From Dysgonamonadaceae bacterium (GTDB taxonomy: Bacteria; Bacteroidota; Bacteroidia; Bacteroidales; Azobacteroidaceae), in contig JAIRSN010000164.1 of the NCBI GenBank assembly GCA_031255425.1, positions 1-10,408 of the forward strand: 10,408 nucleotides of DNA, in the 5' to 3' direction. The notes below the pieces were generated by a model. The model did not search any database and was not told where the DNA came from. It saw only the letters and a list, made by a program, of their open reading frames with translations. The translations under genes and the position numbers were made by a program. Below, piece after piece: positions 1-8,073 of the stretch. Numbering within the stretch: the stretch's first letter is position 1; the number at the start of each line of letters is the position of its first letter.

Positions 1-113
1 GGATACAAAACGGCTAAACGAAGATTTACGATGGAAATGAGAAACTTAGTCATATCAATGATTGTAATACTATGCGGTGGTGACCCCGCGATCTTCTTTA
101 AAACATAGAGGAC
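1..113. other. Left edge, no supportable gene
   Basis: No gene can be supported here. A frame open from the window edge closes with TGA at 38-40, and another closes with TAG at 106-108. The latter contains a 25-codon hydrophobic mini-ORF from ATG 31. Either could be the tail of a gene lying outside the window, but neither end is recognisable. Confidence 0.4.
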
Positions 114-143
114 AAAAAAGTGATCGGAATTTCTTCCGACCAC
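114..143 (-). terminator. Terminator-like hairpin, minus strand
   Basis: Bases 120-129 and 134-143 form a 10-bp inverted repeat with one mismatch (GTGATCGGAA and TTCCGACCAC) around a 4-base loop. Six A's at 114-119 become a T-run on the minus strand, giving the classic intrinsic terminator layout for leftward transcription. No minus-strand gene is visible immediately to its right, so it may end transcription from the repeat array, or it may be the outer boundary of that repeat element. Confidence 0.45.
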
Positions 144-147
144 TCGT

Positions 148-355
148 GGCGGCGCCGCCGGAGTTTCCCGCAAGTTAAAAAACGTAAAGAAATCGTTTGC
201 GGAACTCTCCGCAAACATAAAAACTTCTCCCGGATGTTTGCGGAAACTCCCGCAAGCGCAAAAATTTCTTCGGGACGTTTGCGGAAACTTCCGGCGGCTG
301 CGGCGGCACAGCCGCTTTTATATTACACCTTATATAAAAGACACTGCGTGTCCGC
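148..355 (-). repeat. 41-bp-period hairpin array, inverted copy
   Basis: Four short hairpins recur every 41 bp, at about 157-174, 199-215, 240-256 and 281-297. Each has TTTGCGG-type and CCGCAAA-type arms with a 3-5 base loop; the one at 199 is a perfect stem (TTTGCGGA, loop ACTC, TCCGCAAA). Spacers of about 24 bases are less conserved. The array starts at the 12-base palindrome GGCGGCGCCGCC (148-159). It ends in two further hairpins: GCGGC-ACA-GCCGC (303-315) and GACAC-TGC-GTGTC (340-352). Read on the minus strand, these two modules and the GCGGGAG hairpin core match the array at 8551-9084, so this is the same family in opposite orientation. No coding function is supported; the open frames crossing it look like by-products of the repeats. 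Confidence 0.8.
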
Positions 356-378
356 CGCCAAAAATCCCTTTTTTTATT

Positions 379-386
379 TACTTTTG
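379..386 (+). promoter_or_regulatory. Promoter -7 box for the mtaB operon
   Basis: TACTTTTG matches the Bacteroidetes TAnnTTTG -7 element. The predicted transcript start near 393 gives a leader of about 57 bases before mtaB. No clear TTTG -33 element is seen about 19 bases upstream, where the repeat array ends. The same octamer occurs before purM. Confidence 0.55.
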
Positions 387-402
387 TGTCGAATTTGATT
401 AG

Positions 403-453
403 ATGACAGGGAAAGAAAACCGGCATCAGAAAGAAAAACAAGACAGCAAATGA
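403..453 (+). other. Possible 16-codon leader ORF overlapping the mtaB start
   Basis: ATG at 403 opens a 16-residue lysine- and glutamine-rich frame. Its TGA (451-453) overlaps the mtaB ATG (450-452) as ATGA, the same junction type as in the rest of the operon. It lies inside the predicted leader. It is too short to judge as a real peptide; it may only feed ribosomes to the mtaB start, or be chance. Confidence 0.15.
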
Positions 454-1769
454 TCGACAACCATACATTTCAGGATAAAAAAGCGGTATACTATACCTTG
501 GGCTGTAAGCTCAATTTTGCCGAGACGTCCACGTTGGGGAAATTCCTTTCGGAACAAGGCATCCGGAAGGCGACGGCGGGCGAAACGGCAGATATATGTA
601 TCGTCAACACCTGTTCCGTCACCCAGTTGGCAGATAAGAAGTGCCGGCAGGCGATCCGCCGCATCAAAAAACAGCATCCGGAGGCGGTGATGGTCGTGAC
701 CGGCTGTTACGCCCAACTGAAACCGGAGGAGGTGAGCGCGATCGAAGGCGTCGACCTCGTGCTGGGCGCCAATCAGAAAATGGAAGTGATGAAATACCTC
801 GCCGGCAACGAAAAAACGGCAGTCATGCCGGTCCGGGACATACAAACATTCGTCCCCTCCTGTTCGAGCGACGACCGGACGCGCCACTTCCTGAAGGTGC
901 AGGACGGGTGCGACTATTTCTGTTCCTACTGCACAATCCCCTATGCCAGAGGGCGAAGCCGGAACGGGCGAATCGCCGAACTGGTGGCATTGGCACAAGC
1001 CGCAGGAAAAGAAGGCGCCCGGGAAATTGTCCTGACCGGCGTCAATATCGGGGATTTCGGAAAGACCACCGGCGAAACTTTTTTCGACCTGCTGAAAGCC
1101 CTGGAGAAAGCCGGTCCGGTCGACCGCTTCCGGATCTCCTCCATCGAACCCAACTTGCTGACCCCGGAGATACTGGCGTTCATCGCTCGTTCCCAGCGCT
1201 TTGCGCCCCACTTTCACATCCCCCTGCAATCGGGGTCGGACGAGGTATTGAAGCTGATGCGCCGGCGGTACGACACGGCGTTTTTCAGCCGTAAAATAGA
1301 ACAAATCCAAACCCTGATGCCGGACACTTTTATCGGAATCGACGTCATTGTCGGCGTGAGAGGCGAAACCGCCGAACGTTTCGAAGCCACCCGGCGCTTT
1401 CTGGAGGCGTTGCCTTTCAGCCAACTGCACGTTTTCACCTACTCCGAACGGCAAGGCACGGCGGCGCTGGAAATCGAACCCGTCGTTTCGCCGGGCGAAA
1501 AGCAGGAACGCAGCAAGCAGTTGCTGGAATTGTCCGGCAGGCGGCTCCGGGCGTTCTATCATTCCCAGCAAAACACCTCGCACCGGGTCCTGTTCGAGCA
1601 TACCCGGCGGGGAGATAAGATGCACGGATTCACCGAAAACTATGTCAAAACGGAAGCCGGCTATTGCCCGGACCTGATAAACAAATTGGTAGACGTCACC
1701 TTGGGCGGCTTCAATGAAGACGGAACGGCATTGACGCTTCCGGCGCTTAAAACAAGGATACCTGTATGA
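450..1769 (+). CDS. mtaB: tRNA t6A37 methylthiotransferase MtaB
   Basis: This radical-SAM methylthiotransferase adds a methylthio group to N6-threonylcarbamoyladenosine at position 37 (giving ms2t6A) in tRNAs reading ANN codons, and acts in the cytoplasm. The 439 residues fit the family length. The N-terminal domain has the three cluster cysteines: C19 (TLGCKLN), C55 (NTCSVT) and C86 (TGCYAQ). The radical-SAM motif CxxxCxxC is C154, C158, C161, followed by the family-typical YARGRSRNG stretch. GFTENYVK near residue 395 begins a C-terminal TRAM-like tail and favours MtaB over MiaB or RimO. The start is the first ATG in frame; no Shine-Dalgarno is evident, as is usual in Bacteroidetes. It is the first gene of the operon, and its TGA overlaps the next ATG by 4 bases. 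Confidence 0.93.
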   Translation: MIDNHTFQDKKAVYYTLGCKLNFAETSTLGKFLSEQGIRKATAGETADICIVNTCSVTQLADKKCRQAIRRIKKQHPEAVMVVTGCYAQLKPEEVSAIEGVDLVLGANQKMEVMKYLAGNEKTAVMPVRDIQTFVPSCSSDDRTRHFLKVQDGCDYFCSYCTIPYARGRSRNGRIAELVALAQAAGKEGAREIVLTGVNIGDFGKTTGETFFDLLKALEKAGPVDRFRISSIEPNLLTPEILAFIARSQRFAPHFHIPLQSGSDEVLKLMRRRYDTAFFSRKIEQIQTLMPDTFIGIDVIVGVRGETAERFEATRRFLEALPFSQLHVFTYSERQGTAALEIEPVVSPGEKQERSKQLLELSGRRLRAFYHSQQNTSHRVLFEHTRRGDKMHGFTENYVKTEAGYCPDLINKLVDVTLGGFNEDGTALTLPALKTRIPV

Positions 1770-2794
1770 AACAAACAGTTATTGTGATTCTCAGTTGGAA
1801 CGGTAAAAAGCTGCTGGAACAGTTTTTGCCCGTCCTGACCGCCTGCACGCCACCGGAGGAGGCAGACATTGTGGTGGCAGACAACGGTTCGACCGACGAC
1901 TCCCTGTCCTTTCTGGAAAAACATTACCCGGCGATCCGGGTTCAACGCCTGGAACGGAATTACGGCTTTGCCGAAGGCTACAACCGGGCGCTGGCGGGCT
2001 TGCAATACAAATACGCCGTGCTGCTGAACTCCGATGTGGCGGTGACGGAAAACTGGTTCCGGTCTGCCATCGATTACCTGGAGGCCAACGGGGATGTTTG
2101 CGCGTTGCAACCCAAGATTTTGTCCTACCACCATCCGTCCGCGTTTGAATATGCCGGCGCGAGCGGCGGGTTTCTGGACAAACACGGTTATCCCTTCTGC
2201 CGGGGGCGGATTCTGAATACCATCGAAACCGACACGGGGCAATACGACACGGTACAACAGGTGTTTTGGGCAAGCGGCGCCTGCCTGTTCATCCGCTTGG
2301 ACGACTTCAGGGAGGCGGGCGGATTCGATTCCGGTTTTTTCGCACACCAGGAAGAAATAGACTTGTGCTGGCGGCTCAATGCCCGCGGAAAAAAAATCGT
2401 ATGCCTGCCTCAATCCTGCATTTACCATGTCGGGGCAGCCACTTTGAAAAAGGCAGATCCGCACAAGACCTACCTGAATTTCAGGAACAACCTGCTGATG
2501 CTCTACAAAAACCTGCCCGGCGCTTATTACAGAAAGGTGATGTTGGCGCGGTTCTTTTGGGATTACCTCTCCGCCTTCCATTTCCTGCTGAAAGGGCAAC
2601 TCGCCAATGCCGCGGCAATCCCCAAGGCACGCAGGGATTTTATCCTTTTAAAACCGGAATACAAGGCAGAACGCGACCGGAACTTGCAGTTGGCGGCAGG
2701 CGGTTTGCCCCCGGCGATCTATCCGGAGAGTATTATCCGGCAATATTATTTTAAAAATAAAAAGAAATACCAGGATTTAAACAACCAGTCATGA
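1766..2794 (+). CDS. Family 2 glycosyltransferase, rhamnosyltransferase-like
   Basis: This is a GT-A fold, inverting glycosyltransferase predicted to move a sugar from a nucleotide-sugar donor to a cell-surface glycan at the cytoplasmic face. Residues 1-220 carry the usual GT2 series: VILSWNG at 7-13, VADNGSTDD at 37-45, NYGFAEGYN at 65-73, and the DxD-equivalent NSD at 88-90. EEID at 196-199, followed by CWR, probably supplies the catalytic acid. The C-terminal third (from about 240) is basic and aromatic with a FRNN stretch, as in rhamnosyltransferase-type members, and may touch the membrane; no clear transmembrane helix is seen. Donor and acceptor cannot be told. mtaB next to a GT2 gene is, as I recall, a common Bacteroidetes arrangement. 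The ATG overlaps the mtaB stop and the TGA overlaps the uvrA start, so coupled translation is likely. Confidence 0.88.
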   Translation: MKQTVIVILSWNGKKLLEQFLPVLTACTPPEEADIVVADNGSTDDSLSFLEKHYPAIRVQRLERNYGFAEGYNRALAGLQYKYAVLLNSDVAVTENWFRSAIDYLEANGDVCALQPKILSYHHPSAFEYAGASGGFLDKHGYPFCRGRILNTIETDTGQYDTVQQVFWASGACLFIRLDDFREAGGFDSGFFAHQEEIDLCWRLNARGKKIVCLPQSCIYHVGAATLKKADPHKTYLNFRNNLLMLYKNLPGAYYRKVMLARFFWDYLSAFHFLLKGQLANAAAIPKARRDFILLKPEYKAERDRNLQLAAGGLPPAIYPESIIRQYYFKNKKKYQDLNNQS

Positions 2795-5670
2795 AGCAAA
2801 AGACGAGCGAACCGGCATTCAACGGAAAATCAATCGACATCGAGGGCGCCCGGGTACACAACTTGAAGAACATCAGCGTTTCCATTCCCCGGAACAAATT
2901 CACCGTCATCACCGGACTGAGCGGAAGCGGCAAATCGTCGCTGGCTTTCGACACCGTTTTTGCGGAAGGGCAACGGCGCTATGTCGAAACCTTTTCGGCG
3001 TATGCCCGCTCCTTTCTGGGAAATATGGAGCGTCCCGATGTGGACAAAATCACCGGATTAAGCCCGGTGATTTCCATCGAACAGAAGACCACCAACCGCA
3101 GTCCGCGCTCCACGGTGGGAACCACGACCGAGATTTACGACTTTCTCCGGTTGCTTTACGCCCGCGCGGGCGATGCCTATTCCTACCTGACGGGGGAAAA
3201 GATGATTAAGTATACGGAAAATCAGATTCTGGACCTGATAACGGAGCAATACAAAGGCAAAAAAGTGTACCTGCTCTCGCCCGTCGTTCAGAACCGGAAA
3301 GGACATTATAAGGAAACGTTCGAGAAGCTGCGGAAAAAGGGCTACCTGAACGTCCGCGTCGACGGCGAACTGAAAGAATTGGTCCCCGGCATGAAGCTCG
3401 ACCGGTATAAGAACCATTCCATAGAGATAATTATCAACAAGTTAATCGTCACCGGAGAAGCCGGGAAAAAGATACAGGACAGCCTGGCGATCGCCCTGCG
3501 GGAAGGGAACGGCTTAGTCATGGTCCTGGATTTGGAATCGGGAAAAATCCGTTATTTCAGCCGGAAATTGATGTGTCCTTCCACCGGATTGTCTTATAAA
3601 GATCCGGCGCCGCACAATTTTTCGTTCAATTCGCCGCACGGCGCCTGCCCGAAATGCAAAGGCATCGGAACCATCGACCGGATCGACCGGAACAAAATCA
3701 TTCCCAATCCGGAACTGTCCACCGCCCAGGGCGGGATTGTTCCCTTGGGGAAATACCGGAATATATTGATTTTCTGGCAAGTGGAAGCCATCCTCAATAA
3801 GTACGGAACCGATATGAAAACCCCGTTGAAGGATGTTCCCGAGGACGCCCTCAGCGAAATCATGAACGGGACGGAAGACCGCCTGCCCATCAAAAACGAA
3901 TTGGTGAAAGACTCCGGTTATTTCCTGCGCTTCGAGGGTGTCGACAAATACATCGCCCTGCAACAGGAGGGAGATGCTTCGCACAGCGCGCAAAAGTGGG
4001 CGGGGCAATTTGTCCGGGTTTGCCCCTGTCCCGAATGTAACGGCAAGCGGCTGAACAGGGAAGCCCTGCATTACTTCGTCGACGGGAAAAACATCGCCGA
4101 AATTGCCGCCTTAGACATCGGCGAGCTGGCGGCTTGGCTGAACGAACTGGAATCCCGCTTAAGCAAACAGCAACAACAGATTGCCGTCGAAATACTGAAA
4201 GAAATCCGCACCCGCATCCGGTTCCTTTTGGATGTCGGGCTGGAATACCTTTCCCTCGACCGCTCGTCGGCGTCGTTGTCGGGGGGCGAAAGCCAGCGGA
4301 TCCGGCTGGCGACTCAAATCGGGTCGCAGTTGGTGAACGTGCTGTATATTCTGGACGAACCGAGCATCGGCTTGCACCAGAAAGACAATATGCGGTTGAT
4401 TCGCTCGCTGAAGCAGTTGCGCGACTCCGGAAACTCGGTCATCGTCGTAGAACACGACAAAGACATGATGCTCCATGCCGATTACATCGTCGACCTGGGA
4501 CCGAAAGCCGGAAAGTTGGGCGGAGAAATTGTCTTTGCCGGCACTGCCGGCGAACTGCTGCACGCGGATACACTAACCGCCGCTTACCTTACGGGGAAGA
4601 AAAACATTCCCGTCCCGGAAAACAGGCGGAGCGGAAGCGGCAACGAAATCGTCCTGAAAGGAGCCTGCGGAAACAACCTCCGGAATGTGGAAATCCGCTT
4701 GCCGCTGGGACGGTTTATTTGCGTCACCGGCGTATCGGGAAGCGGCAAGTCCTCGTTGATCAACGAAACACTGCAACCGATTATCAGCCAAAAACTCTAT
4801 CATTCGCTCCAGGACCCCTTGCCTTACGCATCGGTGGAAGGGTTGGAAAACATCGACAAAGTGATCAACGTCGACCAGTCCCCGATCGGGCGGACGCCGC
4901 GTTCCAATCCGGTCACCTACACCGGCATCTTTTCCGACATCCGCAACCTTTTTGTCGGGTTGCCCGAATCGAAAATCAGAGGCTACAAACCCGGACGTTT
5001 CTCTTTTAATGTGAAAGGCGGCCGTTGCGAAACCTGTTCCGGCAACGGATACCGGACCATCGAAATGAATTTCCTGCCCGATGTGTTTGTGCCTTGCGAA
5101 GACTGCCGGGGGAAACGGTACAACCGCGAGACGCTGGAAGTTCGTTTCCGGGGAAAATCCATTGCCGACGTGCTGGATATGACGATCAACCAGGCGGTCG
5201 GATTTTTCGAGAACGTTCCGCAGATATACGGCAAAGTCAAAGTGTTGCAAGAAGTAGGCTTGGGATATGTCAGGCTGGGGCAATCGTCCACTACGCTTTC
5301 CGGGGGCGAAAGCCAGCGGGTGAAATTGGCGGCCGAACTCGCCAAGCGCGACACGGGACGAACGCTCTACATCCTGGACGAGCCGACCACCGGCTTGCAT
5401 TTCGACGACATAAGGGTACTGCTGGAGGTACTGAACCGCTTGGTGGACAAGGGAAACACGATGATCGTCATCGAACACAACCTGGACGTAATCAAGTGCG
5501 CCGATCACCTCATCGACATGGGACCCGGCGGCGGAAAAGGCGGCGGCACCGTCCTCTTTGCCGGCACGCCCGAAGAGTTGATTGAATCGGGGAAAGGCTA
5601 TACCGCCGGTTTTCTTCAAATGGAAATCGCCCGGACAAAGCCGGAATGTAATTCACCATCAGTTTCTTGA
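2791..5670 (+). CDS. uvrA: Excinuclease ABC subunit A (UvrA)
   Basis: UvrA is the DNA-damage sensor of nucleotide excision repair: a dimeric ABC ATPase that finds lesions and loads UvrB. At 959 residues it is full length. Each half has a complete ATPase. The first has Walker [10 protein letters not shown] (42-50), signature LSGGESQ (496-502) and Walker B LDEPS (521-525). The second has GVSGSGKSS (647-655), LSGGESQ (836-842) and LDEPT (about 862-866). The C-terminal zinc module is intact: C746, C749, C769, C772. The first zinc module keeps C262, C286 and C289, but the expected fourth cysteine is T265 (CPST), and the ATPase I insert also lacks the usual Cys-x-x-His patch. The ATG at 2791 sits in an ATGA overlap with the glycosyltransferase. 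Bacteroidetes often carry UvrA paralogues, so this may not be the only copy. No obvious terminator follows directly. Confidence 0.96.
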   Translation: MKQKTSEPAFNGKSIDIEGARVHNLKNISVSIPRNKFTVITGLSGSGKSSLAFDTVFAEGQRRYVETFSAYARSFLGNMERPDVDKITGLSPVISIEQKTTNRSPRSTVGTTTEIYDFLRLLYARAGDAYSYLTGEKMIKYTENQILDLITEQYKGKKVYLLSPVVQNRKGHYKETFEKLRKKGYLNVRVDGELKELVPGMKLDRYKNHSIEIIINKLIVTGEAGKKIQDSLAIALREGNGLVMVLDLESGKIRYFSRKLMCPSTGLSYKDPAPHNFSFNSPHGACPKCKGIGTIDRIDRNKIIPNPELSTAQGGIVPLGKYRNILIFWQVEAILNKYGTDMKTPLKDVPEDALSEIMNGTEDRLPIKNELVKDSGYFLRFEGVDKYIALQQEGDASHSAQKWAGQFVRVCPCPECNGKRLNREALHYFVDGKNIAEIAALDIGELAAWLNELESRLSKQQQQIAVEILKEIRTRIRFLLDVGLEYLSLDRSSASLSGGESQRIRLATQIGSQLVNVLYILDEPSIGLHQKDNMRLIRSLKQLRDSGNSVIVVEHDKDMMLHADYIVDLGPKAGKLGGEIVFAGTAGELLHADTLTAAYLTGKKNIPVPENRRSGSGNEIVLKGACGNNLRNVEIRLPLGRFICVTGVSGSGKSSLINETLQPIISQKLYHSLQDPLPYASVEGLENIDKVINVDQSPIGRTPRSNPVTYTGIFSDIRNLFVGLPESKIRGYKPGRFSFNVKGGRCETCSGNGYRTIEMNFLPDVFVPCEDCRGKRYNRETLEVRFRGKSIADVLDMTINQAVGFFENVPQIYGKVKVLQEVGLGYVRLGQSSTTLSGGESQRVKLAAELAKRDTGRTLYILDEPTTGLHFDDIRVLLEVLNRLVDKGNTMIVIEHNLDVIKCADHLIDMGPGGGKGGGTVLFAGTPEELIESGKGYTAGFLQMEIARTKPECNSPSVS

Positions 5671-5736
5671 GAACGGCAAAGCGCCTGCCGCAGGAAAGAA
5701 AACAAAAGAAACAGGCAAAAAAAAAGCGCCGATCAG
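5671..5736. other. A-rich spacer after uvrA
   Basis: A purine-rich spacer with A-runs and a repeated AAAGCGCC (about 5689 and 5722). A tiny CCTG-CCG-CAGG hairpin near 5693 is not followed by a T-run, so no intrinsic terminator for uvrA is seen here. The nearest is the hairpin at 6092-6126. Confidence 0.4.
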
Positions 5737-5767
5737 TTGGAAATATGGATAGAATGAAATATATTTG
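5737..5767 (+). promoter_or_regulatory. Promoter-like site inside the uvrA/receptor gap
   Basis: TTGG at 5737-5740 and TATATTTG at 5760-5767 are separated by 19 bases. They match the Bacteroidetes -33 (TTTG, one mismatch) and -7 (TAnnTTTG, exact) elements at the usual spacing. Transcription would start near 5774 on the plus strand. No convincing protein gene follows, which is why an RNA product is considered. Confidence 0.45.
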
Positions 5768-5771
5768 CATC

Positions 5772-5983
5772 AATATCAAGAGAGATATTCTACAAAAAGT
5801 AAAGGATTAGCCGCATTTTGTCGATTGGAAAACTCATCAAGTTTTATCACAATTCCGAGACAAGCTCTTACCGGGAATGGCGGGCCGCAACCTTCGGGTC
5901 ATGCATAGCACAGCGGATTACAAACGCGGTAAAGCACTCAAATCCTGTCATACGGAGTTTTTTCAGATCCGCGAATGCGGCTA
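5772..5983 (+). ncRNA. Candidate structured small RNA, family unknown
   Basis: Downstream of the promoter-like site lies a set of nested inverted repeats. First is an AATATC/GATATT hairpin at 5772-5789. Next is an outer perfect 10-bp pair, TAGCCGCATT (5808-5817) with AATGCGGCTA (5974-5983). Inside are a hairpin ATTG..AAAACT-catca-AGTTTT..CAAT (5824-5853) and a CCGC/GCGG arm (5885-5916) containing ACC-TTCG-GGT with a UUCG loop. A T-run at about 5961-5966, or the terminator at 6092-6126, could end the transcript. Promoter to T-run is about 190 bases, in the size range of 6S RNA, but I do not recognise its sequence, and tmRNA, RNase P and SRP motifs are absent. Alternatively it is decayed coding DNA: one plus frame is open from 5803 to 5991 but has no ATG. 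Confidence 0.33.
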
Positions 5984-6055
5984 TTTTATAGGCTTTTTGC
6001 TCGGTTCTTTCCTGACTTCCTCTCTATTTACAGCCTGTTTTTCAATTCTACCGTC

Positions 6056-6118
6056 GTTCCGGCGGACATCAACGGTACACCGGCGAACGTAAAAAGCGTA
6101 CCGGCAAACGTTGCCGGT
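6056..6118 (+). repeat. 21-bp imperfect triple repeat
   Basis: Three 21-base units (6056-6076, 6077-6097, 6098-6118) share the pattern (g/a)(t/c)(t/a)CCGGCG/A, then AC/AACGT-like bases. In one plus frame they read as heptapeptides VPADING, TPANVKS and VPANVAG. The third unit lies inside the terminator palindrome. This frame (ATG 5975 to stop 6202) overlaps the 3' end of the receptor gene in antisense, so a protein is unlikely, though the three-fold pattern is real. Confidence 0.5.
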
Positions 6119-6126
6119 ACGCTTTT
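6092..6126. terminator. Bidirectional intrinsic terminator
   Basis: A perfect 16-bp inverted repeat: 6092-6107 (AAAAGCGTACCGGCAA) and 6111-6126, with the 3-base loop ACG. The A/T ends give a U-run on either strand. It lies 7 bases past the stop of the minus-strand receptor gene. It can also stop plus-strand transcription from uvrA or from the candidate RNA, as expected between convergent units. Confidence 0.85.
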
Positions 6127-6132
6127 GAAATT

Positions 6133-8016
6133 TCAAAAAAGAATGTTGAAACCTCCGAAAACAACCGCTTTCGGCATGGGAAAGCCTTCGTTAATTGTGT
6201 AGTTTGTGGCGGTCAGGTTTTCTCCTTTCAGGAACGGGCTGAGTCCCCTTTCCCTTGTGCCGAAAAGATAAGAAACCCGGACATTCAAAGTGGTATAATC
6301 TTCCTTTATTTCTTTTTTCGTATTGATATACAGGCCGGCGACGGACTGCGTGTTGACGTCGAACGTAAACCGTCCGGGGCGATACGTCAGGTTCGCGAAC
6401 AGTTTATGCTTGGGCGCGGCTACCAACGGCTTATCGGTATGGAGATAACTGTAATTCATATCGAAATGCAGGTTGTCCAGAATCCGGACGCCGGCTTCCA
6501 GTTCGATTCCCTTGTTGATAAACTTTCCGGTATTGACATTCCGCGGCTTACCGTCGAATACGAGTGTTTGAATCATTTCTTTTCCATCAATAAAGAACGC
6601 GGTCAGTTCCACGGTCAATCGGTCATCCAGGAACGTTTGCCCGACGGAGGCTTCGTAATTCAGCATGTTTTCCGGTTTCAAATCAGGATTTTGCGGCGGA
6701 AACATATACATTTCGCGGATGTTCGGACTGCGGAACCCCTTGGACAGCGATGCCTTAACGGTGTTTCCACTAAACGGACGAACCGTCAACCCTGCCTGCG
6801 GAATCCAGACTCCGCCGAATGCGCTGTTGTACTCATAGCGGGCGCCGGCATTCAGGCTTAGCCGGTCGAACAAATCCTGTTGCATAATCAGGTAAGCCGC
6901 CGTTTCGTCTATGCTTTTGTCAATGAGTTCCTTTTTGCTCCCGTCGTTGTTTGCATTCCACGCATGTCCGCCCCAGTTTTTATAGTCAAGTCCAAGCGTG
7001 AAATGATTTCCCTCGAACAAGCGGAATGTTTCGTACAACAAAACGCCGTAATTATGGTCATCCGAACGGAAAAGAAAATCTCGCGCCGCGTCGCCGGCGT
7101 AATAGCCGTCGTTGATTTCATGGTTTCCCCAATTATAAAACGCCCGGATCGCACCGCTGACATTCTCATAATTGTTTTCCAATGCCAGCGAGCCTGTTCC
7201 CCGAAGCACATCCATTACATTGTCGAGAATCGGCTGGGTGATTTCGCCCGGATTTTGACCGAAAGATTTTGCCAGGCTGGCATTTCCGGTCACTTTATAA
7301 TGATCGCCGAAACGGTATCCTAAGTTCAGGTACCCGTTTGTGATATGAAATTCCGAATCGTTGCGGTGTCCGTCCGTGCGGTCGTGGTTGATGGAGACAA
7401 AACTGCTGAAATTGCCCGCATTGTATCCGTTATTGACCATGTATTTCTGGGTGTTGTACGAACCGTACATGACGCGCGCCTGCGTTTGGCGCCCCGGCTG
7501 ATGATGCCGGCGGGTGATGATGTTCACGACGCCGCCCATCGCATTCGACCCATAGAGCAGCGACCCCGGACCGCGAATAACTTCTACCCGGTCCACATCC
7601 GACGCCACGTAGGTATCCGGCAACGAATGCCCGAAGATTCCCGCCCACTGAGGTTGACCATCGAACAGCATCAGGACTTTATTCCCTTCTCCGACACCGC
7701 GAATGTTGACCGTTCCGGCCGAACCGGACGACACCCCGAAACCGGTAACTCCCTTTTCGGTAACAAACAAACCCGGTATACGTTCCGATAAAACAGGCAA
7801 TAGCGCCGATTCGCCGCCGGCTTCGATTTCGTCCCGCTCAAGAACGGAAATAGAGACCGGTACGCTGTTCCGGTTCACTTGCGCCTTCGTTGCGGAAATG
7901 ACAACTTGCTTCAAATAAACGGTTGAGTCCATCTTACTGTTTTCGCTTTCTGCCCAAAGTTGCAGACTTACCAGGATTCCGGTCAAAAATAAAATAATTT
8001 TTTTCATTCTATTCAT
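6133..8016 (-). CDS. TonB-dependent outer-membrane receptor, ligand unknown
   Basis: A 22-strand beta-barrel receptor is predicted, taking up a scarce ligand (siderophore, heme, cobalamin or similar) using TonB energy. Residues 1-22 form a signal peptide ending LQLWA, probably cut before ESENS. A TonB-box-like STVYLKQVV is at 31-39 and the plug domain spans about 44-170. The plug has NIRGVGEG (104-111), the VIRGPGSLLYGSNAMGG series (146-162) and VVNIIT. The barrel follows and ends in phenylalanine (F627), as outer-membrane assembly requires. At 627 residues, without an N-terminal carboxypeptidase-like extension and without a SusD neighbour, it is of the BtuB/CirA/heme-receptor kind rather than SusC. 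GFRSP and NPDL resemble the FRAP and NPDL motifs of heme receptors, but these are shared widely. The ATG at 8016 was chosen; a second ATG three codons on would also work. Confidence 0.92.
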   Translation of the reverse strand: MNRMKKIILFLTGILVSLQLWAESENSKMDSTVYLKQVVISATKAQVNRNSVPVSISVLERDEIEAGGESALLPVLSERIPGLFVTEKGVTGFGVSSGSAGTVNIRGVGEGNKVLMLFDGQPQWAGIFGHSLPDTYVASDVDRVEVIRGPGSLLYGSNAMGGVVNIITRRHHQPGRQTQARVMYGSYNTQKYMVNNGYNAGNFSSFVSINHDRTDGHRNDSEFHITNGYLNLGYRFGDHYKVTGNASLAKSFGQNPGEITQPILDNVMDVLRGTGSLALENNYENVSGAIRAFYNWGNHEINDGYYAGDAARDFLFRSDDHNYGVLLYETFRLFEGNHFTLGLDYKNWGGHAWNANNDGSKKELIDKSIDETAAYLIMQQDLFDRLSLNAGARYEYNSAFGGVWIPQAGLTVRPFSGNTVKASLSKGFRSPNIREMYMFPPQNPDLKPENMLNYEASVGQTFLDDRLTVELTAFFIDGKEMIQTLVFDGKPRNVNTGKFINKGIELEAGVRILDNLHFDMNYSYLHTDKPLVAAPKHKLFANLTYRPGRFTFDVNTQSVAGLYINTKKEIKEDYTTLNVRVSYLFGTRERGLSPFLKGENLTATNYTINEGFPMPKAVVFGGFNILF

Positions 8017-8036
8017 TTTTTAATGGTTAGTGGCGG

Positions 8037-8044
8037 CAAAGATA
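8037..8044 (-). promoter_or_regulatory. Promoter -7 box for the receptor gene
   Basis: On the minus strand TATCTTTG matches TAnnTTTG exactly. It lies about 20 bases before the ATG, giving a very short leader. The box overlaps the left arm of the dyad at 8038-8073, which suggests regulation at this site. Confidence 0.6.
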
Positions 8045-8073
8045 GCACGCTTTTTTGAAAACGTGTTATCTTT
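8038..8073. promoter_or_regulatory. Long dyad over the receptor promoter, candidate operator
   Basis: Arms AAAGATAGCACG (8038-8049) and CGTGTTATCTTT (8062-8073) pair at 11 of 12 positions around a 12-base centre. With one bulge the centre can pair further (TTTT with AAAA). One arm includes the -7 box and the rest covers the spacer region, so a dimeric repressor bound here would block transcription. It could instead be a hairpin at the RNA level or two fortuitously similar promoter-like sequences. The regulator cannot be named. Confidence 0.4.

Noticed and set aside
120..398. 92-codon plus-strand ORF over the left array
   Set aside because: It lies wholly in the hairpin array and its composition follows the repeats.
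426..1625. 399-codon minus-strand ORF opposite mtaB
   Set aside because: It is an antisense shadow of mtaB, which has all catalytic motifs on the plus strand. Similar long shadows opposite uvrA and the glycosyltransferase were rejected for the same reason.
5772..6126. tmRNA, RNase P RNA or SRP RNA
   Set aside because: The conserved marks (tmRNA GATTCGAC and TTCGAC ends, RNase P GAGGAAAGTCC, SRP GGAAG/AGCAG tetraloop region) are not present.
5877..6202. Plus-strand ORFs of 71 and 75 codons before and into the receptor 3' end
   Set aside because: They have no recognisable domain, the second overlaps the receptor gene in antisense and runs through a terminator, and neither has a nearby promoter of its own.
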